From Oscillibacter valericigenes Sjm18-20 (GTDB lineage Bacteria; Bacillota; Clostridia; Oscillospirales; Oscillospiraceae): a DNA stretch of 64,000 nucleotides. How positions within the stretch are numbered: position 1 is the first letter of the stretch; each line of letters starts with the position of its first letter. The notes beneath the pieces were generated by a model. The model had not been told where the DNA came from. It made no database searches and was given only the letters and a program-made list of their open reading frames with translations. Position numbers and translations under genes: made by a program. Where the stretch lies: positions 2,046,001 through 2,110,000 of the forward strand of contig AP012044.1 in the NCBI GenBank assembly GCA_000283575.1. Direction: 5' to 3'. This document shows, one piece after another, positions 26,316-33,677 of this stretch.

Positions 26316-27323
26316 TTGAATGATTACCGAACTGAAGCGCCGCCGGTTTTGCGGGACTTTCTGGCTTACCATGAGACTATCAAGGCTCACTCAAGACGAA
26401 CCGTGGACGAGTATTTTCTGGATCTGCGGAACTTTTTCCGTTACATGAAGCAGATCCGGGATCCGTCGATGAAGGACAAACGGCTGGATGAGATCTCGAT
26501 TCTGGACGTGGATCTAAACTTTGTTAAATCCGTAACACTTACGGATATTTATGGCTACATGACTTATCTCAGTCGCGACCGCGTTCAGCATCAAAACAGT
26601 TCTTTTTCGGATTACGGACTAAACGCAGCATCAAGAGCGCGAAAAATTGCCACTTTTCGGTCCTTTTATAATTATTTGACCAATAAAGTCCATTTGATCT
26701 CTGAAAATCCCGTCAAGGACATCGACTCCCCCAAGACGATGAAATCATTACCAAAATACTTGACTTTGGACCAGAGTATTCAGCTTTTGGAGTCTGTGGA
26801 TGGCAAAAACCGTGAGCGGGACTACTGCATTCTGACACTGTTCCTCAACTGTGGCCTGCGAATTTCAGAGCTGGTAGGGTTGAATTTGAATGACATTCAG
26901 GGCGAGGCGCTACGGGTTCTGGGTAAGGGTAACAAGGTCCGCATTGTTTATCTGAACGATGCATGTGAGGATGCCCTGCGGCAGTATCTGGCGGTGCGGC
27001 GGCCCATCGTGGGACGCGATTGCAGCGCTGTGTTTCTGTCGGAGCAAAATAAGCGCATCAGCCGCTCCGGCGTTCACGCACTGGTGAAAAAGCATCTGGC
27101 CGAAGCCGGACTGGATGCGACGGAATACTCCGCCCACAAACTCCGCCATACTGCCGCAACACTGATGCTTCAAAACGGTGTGGACGTGAAGGCTGTGCAG
27201 GAGGTTTTGGGCCACGAACACCTGAATACGACTGAAATCTATACGCATATTGACAATGAAGCGCTCCGCGTTGCTGCAAAGGCAAATCCCTTGTCGCATA
27301 TTACTAATACTGATAAAAATTGA
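26316..27323 (+). CDS. Tyrosine recombinase, XerC-like
   Basis: A 335-residue site-specific recombinase. An N-terminal SAM-like core-binding domain (about 10-140) precedes the catalytic domain. The catalytic residues are seen: Arg in NCGLRISELVGL, HxxR in HKLRHTAAT, the second His in VLGHEHLNTT and Tyr in EIYTHIDNEAL. The start is TTG 26316 behind GAAGGTGA. It could be the XerC partner of the XerD at 53.5 kb in chromosome dimer resolution, or an element integrase. The full set of Xer features and its own terminator favour the first. It lies inside the segment bounded by the inverted cotJC sites, but the serine recombinase is the better candidate for those. Confidence 0.88.
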   Translation: MNDYRTEAPPVLRDFLAYHETIKAHSRRTVDEYFLDLRNFFRYMKQIRDPSMKDKRLDEISILDVDLNFVKSVTLTDIYGYMTYLSRDRVQHQNSSFSDYGLNAASRARKIATFRSFYNYLTNKVHLISENPVKDIDSPKTMKSLPKYLTLDQSIQLLESVDGKNRERDYCILTLFLNCGLRISELVGLNLNDIQGEALRVLGKGNKVRIVYLNDACEDALRQYLAVRRPIVGRDCSAVFLSEQNKRISRSGVHALVKKHLAEAGLDATEYSAHKLRHTAATLMLQNGVDVKAVQEVLGHEHLNTTEIYTHIDNEALRVAAKANPLSHITNTDKN

Positions 27324-27349
27324 AAATTTTTTTAGGCATCAATTTATAA

Positions 27350-27394
27350 AACAGGCGCTATGCATTCAAGTAAATGCGTAGCGCCTGTTTTTAT
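27350..27394 (+). terminator. Terminator of the tyrosine recombinase gene
   Basis: AAACAGGCGCTATGCATT pairs with AATGCGTAGCGCCTGTTT with a short AT loop and a following T-run; 27 bp after the stop. Confidence 0.85.
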
Positions 27395-27527
27395 TGAAGG
27401 CACTTCCCTGCCCTACTCAAATGATTATTCGGGTGAAAAAGCGGCTGGTGGTAGAAGAATGCTAAAAGCATTTCTAAAAAAGCCTTTTCCCGCATAAAAA
27501 TGATACCTATGAGGATTTGATATTTAA

Positions 27528-27722
27528 TTACCACAGAGAACCGCCAAGCACTACGCCGTTGCCTCGACGGCCCTTGGAATTTGTAGCGGTGTAATACAAA
27601 TTTAAGGAGGCCCCGGCGGAACTGGGGGTATCAACGCTGACGACGGTTTGTGCTATTGCACCCCATGCGCCCGGGCTTGGGTGAAGTGCTGCACCGCCGT
27701 TGCAGACGTGGAGGATATCACC
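27528..27722 (-). pseudogene. C-terminal remnant of a phage-structural-like protein
   Basis: A minus-strand frame of 64 codons without a start, closed by an in-frame stop upstream (27723-27725). Its product has a beta-rich, tail-fibre-like look: ILHVCNGGAALHPSPGAWG, TVVSVDTPSSAGASLNLYYT and a final GNGVVLGGSLW. It meets a plus-strand remnant at about 27.71 kb, suggesting a deletion joined two gene ends. The assignment to phage is an impression from composition only. Confidence 0.4.
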
Positions 27723-27794
27723 TTATGGCGCAGAATTCCGGAGGACTTGGCGGTGCACATGGCCACGGTGCTGGGAGGCGGCAGTAATGCGTAA
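27708..27794 (+). pseudogene. Gene tail coupled to the next membrane-protein gene
   Basis: A 28-codon open tail (EDITLWRRIPEDLAVHMATV) ends at TAA 27792-27794 and overlaps the ATG of the following gene at 27787, as in a tightly packed phage or element operon. No start is seen. Confidence 0.35.
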
Positions 27795-28251
27795 AGCTGG
27801 AGACGTGATTCTTTCCGGGCTGCTGGGGTGCTTTGTCGGGAGTACATACTTTCTCATTGAGGTGGCGTGGAAGACCGCGCAGGGCCACCCCGAGGGCATC
27901 AGCTGGACGATGCTGGTGCTGGCGCTGGGGCTTGGCATCCTCATGGAGCGCATGGGGGCGGAGCTTCCGTGGCGGTGCCCGATTTGGGCGCAGGCGATTT
28001 TATGCGGCGCGGCCATAACGGCGGCCGAGTTCATCACCGGGTGCATCCTGAATCTCTGGCTGGGCTGGGGCGTGTGGGACTACTCCGACCTGCCCGGAAA
28101 CCTGCTGGGGCAAATTTGCCCGCAGTTTGCCGTGCTGTGGTGCATCGTCAGCGGGCCGATGATCGTGCTGCTGGACTGGATGCGGTACGCGGTCCGGGGC
28201 GGCGAGAGGCCGCGATATTACTGGAAGCAGCGTTCGTCATCTTGCAGATAA
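27787..28251 (+). CDS. Putative ABC-transporter-type membrane protein (CmpB/PF06541-like)
   Basis: A 154-residue protein with four or five hydrophobic segments (about 7-28, 38-56, 68-92, 100-118, 120-138). The pattern WAQAILCGAAITAAEFITGC followed by LWLGWGVWDYSDLPGN is what I recall of the small 'putative ABC transporter permease' family. That family is common in Firmicutes chromosomes and prophages. ATG 27787 overlaps the preceding gene tail; AGGCGGC supplies a weak ribosome site. No ATPase partner is nearby. Confidence 0.6.
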   Translation: MRKAGDVILSGLLGCFVGSTYFLIEVAWKTAQGHPEGISWTMLVLALGLGILMERMGAELPWRCPIWAQAILCGAAITAAEFITGCILNLWLGWGVWDYSDLPGNLLGQICPQFAVLWCIVSGPMIVLLDWMRYAVRGGERPRYYWKQRSSSCR

Positions 28252-28289
28252 AAAAGACCGCCCCGGTTAAGGGACGGTTATGGTTACAG

Positions 28290-28724
28290 TTATAAATATT
28301 CGCGCAAATCCATACGCAAGTGATCTTCAGTAAAAATGAGCTCCTTACAAATGCTTTTTGCTGTATTGTCTGCTGCGCTATATTGGTTCAGATACTTATT
28401 TAGGGATTTAGAACCCATGTTGCATCCATCCGTCATTAAACCGGCAACAGCAGCATCCGTATCATCCATACCAAGCTTCAAATTTGTCTTCATCCAAGAC
28501 ATGCTCTTTGCAATGGGATTGGGATCTTTTTCATCGCTTCCCAAAGTTCTAAGTTGACTGTGCGCAGCATTTCCAAGCTTTTCGTGTTGTTCTTTACTTT
28601 GGGTGAGCAAATTTTTCAGCTTGGAGTCATGAACTTTATCCAATACCTCGCCAATGGAGTCAACCGCCATTTTTGTACCAGCGTCGCATTCACGAAGCAA
28701 TTCTACCGTATCTGTGTTTGCCAT
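28290..28724 (-). CDS. Four-helix-bundle protein, ferritin-like (DUF2383-like)
   Basis: A 144-residue all-helical soluble protein starting at ATG 28724 behind GGAGG. Helices are suggested by TDTVELLRECDAGTKMAVDS, KLKNLLTQSKEQHEKLGNAA, the segment around SMSWMKTNLKLGM and the terminal KSICKELIFTEDHLRMDL. Similar four-helix-bundle proteins are annotated in anaerobic Firmicutes; metal-binding residues are not conclusive. It is convergent with the upstream membrane-protein gene and divergent from tspO. Confidence 0.55.
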   Translation of the reverse strand: MANTDTVELLRECDAGTKMAVDSIGEVLDKVHDSKLKNLLTQSKEQHEKLGNAAHSQLRTLGSDEKDPNPIAKSMSWMKTNLKLGMDDTDAAVAGLMTDGCNMGSKSLNKYLNQYSAADNTAKSICKELIFTEDHLRMDLREYL

Positions 28725-28875
28725 TGAACAACCTCCACTCAAAATATAAAAATAGATTGTGAAAATTATCTAAAATTATGCAAAACTTTATCTGGAGCGT
28801 TTCTTAAAAGTCAGACAGCTCGTGCGTTCACAAAATATCCAGTTAAATCAGCCATATTTTCAGGAGGAGCAAGCG

Positions 28876-29343
28876 ATGAAAAAGAAGTTTTGGAAACCCT
28901 ATGCTGCTTTCATTTTGTTCAATCTGGCTGCATCCGGCCTTGTTGGCTGGGCTACTTCCGGTGCAATGAAAGCATATGAATCCGTCAAAAAATCGTCTTT
29001 GACACCGCCATCGTTTGTGTTCCCAATTGTATGGACCCTTCTGTATACGCTTATGGGAATCAGCGCCGCCATGATCTATCAATCCGAGTCTCCTTACAGA
29101 AAGCGTGCCCTAACAATCTATTTCATACAGCTACTGGTCAATCTCGTCTGGAGTTTTCTTTTTTTCAATCTGCAAATGTATGGTCTTTCATTTTTCTGGC
29201 TTCTGCTTCTGCTTGTTTTGATTTTTGATATGATTGTTACATTTTATTCAATTAACCGGGCAGCGGCTCTTTTACAGATTCCATACCTTATCTGGGTAGC
29301 TTTTGCCGGGTACCTCGCTTATTCGGTCTGGATATTAAACTGA
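28876..29343 (+). CDS. tspO: TspO/MBR family protein
   Basis: A five-helix tryptophan-rich sensory protein that binds porphyrins and sterols in other organisms; its role in Firmicutes is unsettled. ATG 28876 follows AGGAGG. The signature parts are there: an N-terminal GW helix, then LTPPSFVFPIVWTLLYTLMG (helix 2) and LVNLVWSFLFFNLQ (helix 3). The 155 residues match the family. It is a single gene with its own terminator, in the accessory part of the segment between the cotJC halves. Confidence 0.92.
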   Translation: MKKKFWKPYAAFILFNLAASGLVGWATSGAMKAYESVKKSSLTPPSFVFPIVWTLLYTLMGISAAMIYQSESPYRKRALTIYFIQLLVNLVWSFLFFNLQMYGLSFFWLLLLLVLIFDMIVTFYSINRAAALLQIPYLIWVAFAGYLAYSVWILN

Positions 29344-29366
29344 TCTTAACGGAATTTCTTTGGGTT

Positions 29367-29398
29367 CCTACCGCCCCGCTTGGGGCGGTAGGTTTGTA
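29367..29398 (+). terminator. Terminator of tspO
   Basis: CCTACCGCCCC (29367-29377) pairs with GGGGCGGTAGG (29382-29392) with a 4-nt loop, followed by TTTGT. Confidence 0.75.
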
Positions 29399-29642
29399 TA
29401 AATCCGACTAATCCGCCTCCGGCGGGTCAGAACGGGTTCTTGCCCACCGTTATCCGTACTGCTCTGACTTTTTCTGAAGCGCCGCGGAAAATGTGATGCT
29501 TGTCCAGCGGGTCCGCGCAGCCATTCCGGCCGCACAACCACAGCAAGCATGCGGGATATATCCGCCTTTACCTTTTTTGTCTTGCTTATGCCGCCTCTGG
29601 CGGACATACTCTTGGGGTACATCGCATTTTGCGCTTCCCTCC

Positions 29643-30113
29643 TCAGTCTCCGTCCTCGTTTTCCGATGGTTTTTGCATAAGTTCAATCGCACGGTTGATT
29701 TTTTTCGTTCGACGATAGGCGTTATCATCCAACTCCAGACGAGGGGCCGACGTTTCACGGTCTCTTACCTGCACATTGATCTGGCCGACTGCGATATAGA
29801 GCGCTTCGCAGACCCGATCCAGCATAGGATATCCCATTCTGGTAAGGTCAAAGGGTGTCACCGCGCATTTGCTGTTCCAGGAAAACAGATTGTGCGCCAC
29901 GTCGACGAGTTGCCCGGTACGCTCATCAAAGCCTCGTGCCGCCCGCTTGATTCCGGCAAAATCAATTCCGTTACCGCTGATAAACGGAGCGGCGGCGTTC
30001 GTCAGCTCCGTATTGGTGGCGAGTAAGTAAAGCGCCGCCTGATAGGATGGATCGCTTATCTGCGCCTGACGGTGCAGCAGGGTCTCCAGCTTTAAGTAAT
30101 TTTGTGCCTGCAT
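29643..30113 (-). CDS. Hypothetical protein of the integrative-element type
   Basis: A 156-residue soluble protein with ATG 30113 behind AAAGGAGG. The segments SDPSYQAALYLLATNTELTN, NGIDFAGIKRAARGF and VDVAHNLFSWNSK recall the small DUF6075-like proteins carried by Firmicutes mobile elements (recalled, low certainty). It lies 15 bp downstream of another small gene on the same strand. GC-rich and unlike the AT-rich genes nearby. Confidence 0.6.
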   Translation of the reverse strand: MQAQNYLKLETLLHRQAQISDPSYQAALYLLATNTELTNAAAPFISGNGIDFAGIKRAARGFDERTGQLVDVAHNLFSWNSKCAVTPFDLTRMGYPMLDRVCEALYIAVGQINVQVRDRETSAPRLELDDNAYRRTKKINRAIELMQKPSENEDGD

Positions 30114-30128
30114 CGCGGTGTCCTCCTT

Positions 30129-30332
30129 TTATGCGCCATGCCCGGATTTCTTCGGAGCCTTTTCAATGCGGAACACGGCTTTTCCCCGGAAAAGCGCGTT
30201 CAGATACGTCACCTTCAGCGCCGCGCCGATGTCGCTTCGTTTTTCCTGCGGCAGCGTGTCAATATTCACTTCCTGCCCGTCTACGGTCACAAACGCCTCC
30301 ACCCGGATTGGTTCCCGCTGCCTCTTCGCCAT
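30129..30332 (-). CDS. Small hypothetical protein of the integrative-element type
   Basis: A 67-residue basic protein (start AKRQREPIRVEAFVTVDG, then LPQEKRSDIGAALKVTYLNA) beginning at ATG 30332 after GGAGGTGAGGGC. It sits first in a two-gene unit with the 156-residue gene. The pairing of such small genes beside serine recombinases is common in Clostridia elements. Function unknown. Confidence 0.6.
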   Translation of the reverse strand: MAKRQREPIRVEAFVTVDGQEVNIDTLPQEKRSDIGAALKVTYLNALFRGKAVFRIEKAPKKSGHGA

Positions 30333-30802
30333 GCCCTCACCTCCGTTCAGTCTATGGTGTTCCCGGATTGTCCTATGCCTTCCTGCGCTCCCGCAGCGTT
30401 CTCAAATTCGAACCTTCCATTTTTTTGAAGCCTTCCTCTTGACGGTGGTCCTTCCGCCGTGTAAACTTGTGTTATGTGTTATCCTGCTGTTCGTATAAGC
30501 TTCTTGCATTTGTAAGAAGCCGGCTTGATTTCTTCTACGCATTATACAAAAACAGCACCGCCAAACTGGCGATGCTGTCTAAAATGGAAAACCATTGACT
30601 TTCCTGGATTTCGTGGGCTTTGATACGTCTTAATTCGGCGCTTCCCTCCTTCCCAGTAATTGAGACATTTCCTCCAAACATCGTTTCCTTCCCGCATCCC
30701 TTCCTGTGCACCAGATCCTAAGCCTATAGCGATTCTCAATTTGTTCGACATGAAATTTGCATGGTTGGATAAGTTAATAATTAAAAGGAGATGGAATACA
30801 CC
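30333..30802. other. Intergenic stretch upstream of the recombinase operon
   Basis: The 470 bp hold no convincing gene. There is a hairpin CAGCACCGCCA/TGGCGATGCTG (about 30553-30577), and AT-rich DNA with AAAAGGAG just before the next gene. Confidence 0.5.
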
Positions 30803-31240
30803 TTGCAAAAATATCGTGATATCGACGCAACTCCAATGGCTTATTACAAATTTCTCACTAGATTTGCATTGATTCTCGACCTGATTCTTACCGTCTGTTG
30901 TACGGTTTATATGATTCTCAATAATCCATATTGGGTAGATATTCTGTACAGTGTCGCGGTTGTCGTACTGGAACTGGTATGTCTCATATGGTTATGGAAA
31001 ATGAAATGGAAAGGAGTTTTGGCCCTTTACGCGGGCTATTTACTTTCCATACTTTACAAAGTAGTTACAATTGTTCAATGTATAAATGACGGGACCGATT
31101 TTAGTTTTTCCGTTGGTCAACTAAATTCCGTATTGGTAATTGCAGTTCTTACATGGGTTTACTTCAATAAGCGTCGCTTTTTGTTTTCACCGATACCGCC
31201 ATGGGGAGACGAGGGAGACGTTATAATTACTAAAAAATGA
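30803..31240 (+). CDS. Four-helix membrane protein, unknown function
   Basis: A 145-residue protein with four hydrophobic segments (about 18-38, 45-66, 72-92, 106-122) and a charged C-terminus. I prefer TTG 30803, 8 nt after AAAAGGAGATGG; the ATG at 30791 lies inside that site. It is the first of three closely spaced plus-strand genes ending in the serine recombinase (gaps of 12 and 4 bp), so it is probably cotranscribed with it. Not recognised. Confidence 0.65.
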   Translation: MQKYRDIDATPMAYYKFLTRFALILDLILTVCCTVYMILNNPYWVDILYSVAVVVLELVCLIWLWKMKWKGVLALYAGYLLSILYKVVTIVQCINDGTDFSFSVGQLNSVLVIAVLTWVYFNKRRFLFSPIPPWGDEGDVIITKK

Positions 31241-31252
31241 GAGGAGTTTTCC

Positions 31253-31624
31253 GTGAACAACGAAGATAAGATTTTAGAATTGCTGGAACAGCAGGGTTCG
31301 CAAATGACAAAAATCAGTGCCGATATCTCCGCGCTGACAGGAGATGCCTCCTCCCTAAAAGCGGATGTTTCCTCATTGACAGGAGATGTCTTTACAATGA
31401 AAGCGGATATTTCTGACCTCAAGGACAGAATTTCCAAGGTGGAAATTACCCAGGAGAATGTAGTTCTGCCGCAGATTCAGGCGATTGCCGAGGGGGTCTC
31501 CACCGTGAATAATAAACTGATCGCCCGCAGCGAGCTGGATTCCATAAAAGAAGAAATGGCCTTTTTGAAAGACATTATCCGGATGCACACCAACCAGCTG
31601 AATGACCTCAAAAAGGCGCGATAA
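31253..31624 (+). CDS. Coiled-coil protein with tandem repeat, next to the recombinase
   Basis: A 123-residue protein predicted to be almost entirely coiled coil (heptads from residue 5 to about 65 and again 85-120). It begins with GTG 31253 after GAGAGGAG. Two consecutive repeat units read SALTGDASSLKADV and SSLTGDVFTMKADI, visible also as a DNA repeat near 31337-31410. It ends 4 bp before the recombinase start, so the two are translationally linked. Small coiled-coil proteins could act as an accessory or directionality factor, but nothing in the sequence proves this. Confidence 0.7.
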   Translation: MNNEDKILELLEQQGSQMTKISADISALTGDASSLKADVSSLTGDVFTMKADISDLKDRISKVEITQENVVLPQIQAIAEGVSTVNNKLIARSELDSIKEEMAFLKDIIRMHTNQLNDLKKAR

Positions 31625-31628
31625 TCCC

Positions 31629-33086
31629 ATGCCCGACGAATATAAAACAGCCGCCGCGTACATCCGGGTCAGCACGGAAGACCAGGTGGAGCTGTCCCCT
31701 GCCAGCCAGCTTGTGGAGATTCGCAAGTGGGCGGAAAAAAACGGCTGGATTGTCCCGGACGAGTATGTGTTTGTGGACGAGGGAATTTCCGGGCGAAAGG
31801 TCACGGGCCGGGACGCCTTCCGCCACCTGATCGGCACGGCCAAATTGAAGCCGAAGCCCTTTGATGCGATTTTGCTCTGGAAGTTCTCCCGGTTTGCCCG
31901 TAACCGGGACGACGCGGTTTTTTATAAATCCGTTCTGCGCAAGCAGCTCCACATTGAAGTCATTTCCATCAGCGAGCCGATTGCCGAGGGAAAGCTGGGC
32001 ATCCTCATGGAAGCCCTGATTGAGGCCATGGACGAATACTATTCTATCAACCTTGCCGAGGAGGTTAAGCGCGGCATGGCGGAAAAGCATCGCCGGGGTG
32101 AGCTGCAATCCAACCCCTCCTTCGGCTATACGGTGCAAGATAATGTGCTGGCTCCGCAGGAGCCGGAGGCAACCTACATAAAAGCGATTTTCCGCCGTTT
32201 CTGTGAGGGGGAAGGCTGCTTCTCCATCGCCAAATGGCTCAACTCCATCGGCGTCCGGACGCACCGAGGGAATCTTTTTGAGAATCGCACCGTAGAGTAT
32301 ATTCTTCGCAATCCGGTCTATATAGGAAAGCTCCGATGGAATCCCGCCGGCATTTCCCACCGCGATTTTACGAATCCCGACATTGTGCTGGCAGATGGAA
32401 AGCACGAACCGCTGATTGATATGGATACCTGGAACATCGCCCAGTCCCGCATGGCGAAGCTGAAAGCCACATGGAAATATCACGGGCGGCCTCTTGGCAG
32501 CAATAAGGACTGGATATCCAGCCTGATCCGCTGTTCTGCCTGCGGCGCCACGATGATCTTTGCAAAGCCGAACTACTGGAAGTGCAACAACTACGTCCGG
32601 GGCCGCTGTAAAACCTCCCAGCACGTCTCCACCGATCTTTTGAAAGAGGCCATCATTCGCCGCCTGCAAATTGACCTTGAAACCGACTTCCCCATCCAGT
32701 ATGAAGTGATTCGGGCAAAAGGCGACGGCGAAGATGAATTGAACGCATTGCGCACCCAGCGGGATTCCCTCGCCAAAAAGATGGACCGTCTGCGTGACGC
32801 CTACCTTGCCGGAGCCGACACGGTGGAAGAATACAAGGCCGCGAAAGAGTCCACGCAGGGAAAGCTGGCCGACGTGAATGCTCAAATCAAAACGGCAGAA
32901 AAAAGAAGCACCAAACTCGGTGCTCCCGCTGTTATGAAAAAAACCATCCGTTCTACCCTGAAAACCATCGCCTCTGACTCCGCCACCATGGAGCAAAAGT
33001 CCGAAGCCGCCCACTCCATCATAGAATACGCCACCTGGGACAAAGCCCAAAACCTCCTGCAAATACATTACCGCCTGACTTTTTAG
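31629..33086 (+). CDS. Large serine recombinase
   Basis: Site-specific recombinase of the phage integrase/skin-element type, 485 residues from ATG 31629. The resolvase domain (1-150) has the catalytic Ser15 in AAYIRVSTEDQ, then FVDEGISG and WKFSRFARN. The recombinase domain (about 160-270) includes RGELQSNPSFGY and RNPVYIGKLRWN. A zinc ribbon (about 298-335; CSACG and CNNYVRGRC) and a long coiled coil (about 375-440) complete the standard layout. It appears intact. It ends 20 bp before the right 15-bp site in cotJC, the usual position of an integrase next to its attachment site. It is therefore the prime candidate for having moved the cotJC halves apart. Excision or reverse inversion would normally also need a directionality factor. 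Confidence 0.95.
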   Translation: MPDEYKTAAAYIRVSTEDQVELSPASQLVEIRKWAEKNGWIVPDEYVFVDEGISGRKVTGRDAFRHLIGTAKLKPKPFDAILLWKFSRFARNRDDAVFYKSVLRKQLHIEVISISEPIAEGKLGILMEALIEAMDEYYSINLAEEVKRGMAEKHRRGELQSNPSFGYTVQDNVLAPQEPEATYIKAIFRRFCEGEGCFSIAKWLNSIGVRTHRGNLFENRTVEYILRNPVYIGKLRWNPAGISHRDFTNPDIVLADGKHEPLIDMDTWNIAQSRMAKLKATWKYHGRPLGSNKDWISSLIRCSACGATMIFAKPNYWKCNNYVRGRCKTSQHVSTDLLKEAIIRRLQIDLETDFPIQYEVIRAKGDGEDELNALRTQRDSLAKKMDRLRDAYLAGADTVEEYKAAKESTQGKLADVNAQIKTAEKRSTKLGAPAVMKKTIRSTLKTIASDSATMEQKSEAAHSIIEYATWDKAQNLLQIHYRLTF

Positions 33087-33106
33087 TTTGCTTTCGTAGC
33101 CTTTTA

Positions 33107-33121
33107 CAATATGGTGGACCA
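33107..33121 (+). other. Right recombination site (attL/attR-like) in cotJC
   Basis: CAATATGGTGGACCA, inverted copy of the site at 22731-22745 with 13 of 15 identities. The core GGTGG is at 33113-33117. To its right the cotJC frame continues without a break. Confidence 0.8.
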
Positions 33122-33622
33122 CACGGAGAGTTGGGCGCGTCACTGCGGTATCTGAGTCAGCGATACTCCATGCCCTATCCCGAGCTGAAGGGGTTGTTGA
33201 CCGACATCGGCACTGAGGAACTGGGGCATCTGGAGATGGTGGGAACCATCGTTCACCAGCTGACGCGAAACCTCAGTGAAAAGGATATCAAGGAGGGCGG
33301 CTTCGCCCCTTATTTCATCGATCACACCGCTTCGGTCTACCCCACCGCCGCCTCCGGCTCCCCCTGGAGCGCGGACGGCATCGCCGTCACCGGTGATACC
33401 ATCGCGGACCTGACCGAGGATTTGGCCGCAGAGCAAAAAGCCCGATTGACCTATGACAACATCCTGCGCGTGAGTGATGACCCGGATGTTACCGACGCCA
33501 TCCGTTTCCTACGGGCAAGAGAAATCGTCCACTTCCAGCGCTTCGGCGAGGGACTGCGGCTCACCAGGGACAGGCTGAACGAGAAAAATGTGTACTACAT
33601 GAATCCGTCCTTCGACAAGTAA
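33107..33622 (+). pseudogene. cotJC: Spore-coat manganese catalase CotJC, C-terminal fragment
   Basis: The frame from CAA 33107 reads QYGGPHGELGASLRYLSQRY and continues for 172 codons to TAA 33622. It keeps the dinuclear-manganese ligand region (LTDIGTEELGHLEM) and the second four-helix-bundle half (EEQKAR-like AAEQKARLTYDNI, then AREIVHFQRFGEG). It has no start codon of its own; TTG 33131 is in frame but lacks a ribosome site. Joined to the minus-strand fragment at 22713-22826 through GGTGG it gives a complete 198-residue CotJC. The product belongs to the inner spore coat and is a catalase relative. The reading frame is undamaged, which argues for a recent or reversible split. Confidence 0.93.
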
Positions 33623-33642
33623 CCAGCGCACAATATGTGAAA

Positions 33643-33670
33643 GGCGGTATAGCTTTACAGCTATACCGCC
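33643..33670 (+). terminator. cotJC terminator hairpin, T-run displaced by the IS
   Basis: GGCGGTATAGCT and AGCTATACCGCC form a 12-bp perfect stem with a 4-nt loop, 20 bp after the stop. No T-run follows directly. After the insertion sequence the DNA reads CGCCTTTTTTCTG, which would be the missing T-run. Confidence 0.6.
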
Positions 33671-33677
33671 TCAGCCT

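Noticed and set aside
26316..27323. The tyrosine recombinase as the enzyme acting on the cotJC sites
   Set aside because: It is 5.8 kb from the right site and looks like a XerC-type protein, while a serine recombinase abuts the site.
29458..29640. Minus-strand frame with a CCGC motif after tspO
   Set aside because: No proper start codon or ribosome site in that frame, and three overlapping frames compete; too weak to list as a gene.
22731..33121. A simple excisable (skin-type) element between the cotJC halves
   Set aside because: The two halves are on opposite strands, so recombination between the sites inverts and does not delete. The segment also carries cwlD and radA, which a skin element would not.
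31608..33143. 511-codon minus-strand frame antisense to the serine recombinase
   Set aside because: The sense protein has catalytic Ser, zinc ribbon and correct ribosome site; the antisense frame shows no motif.
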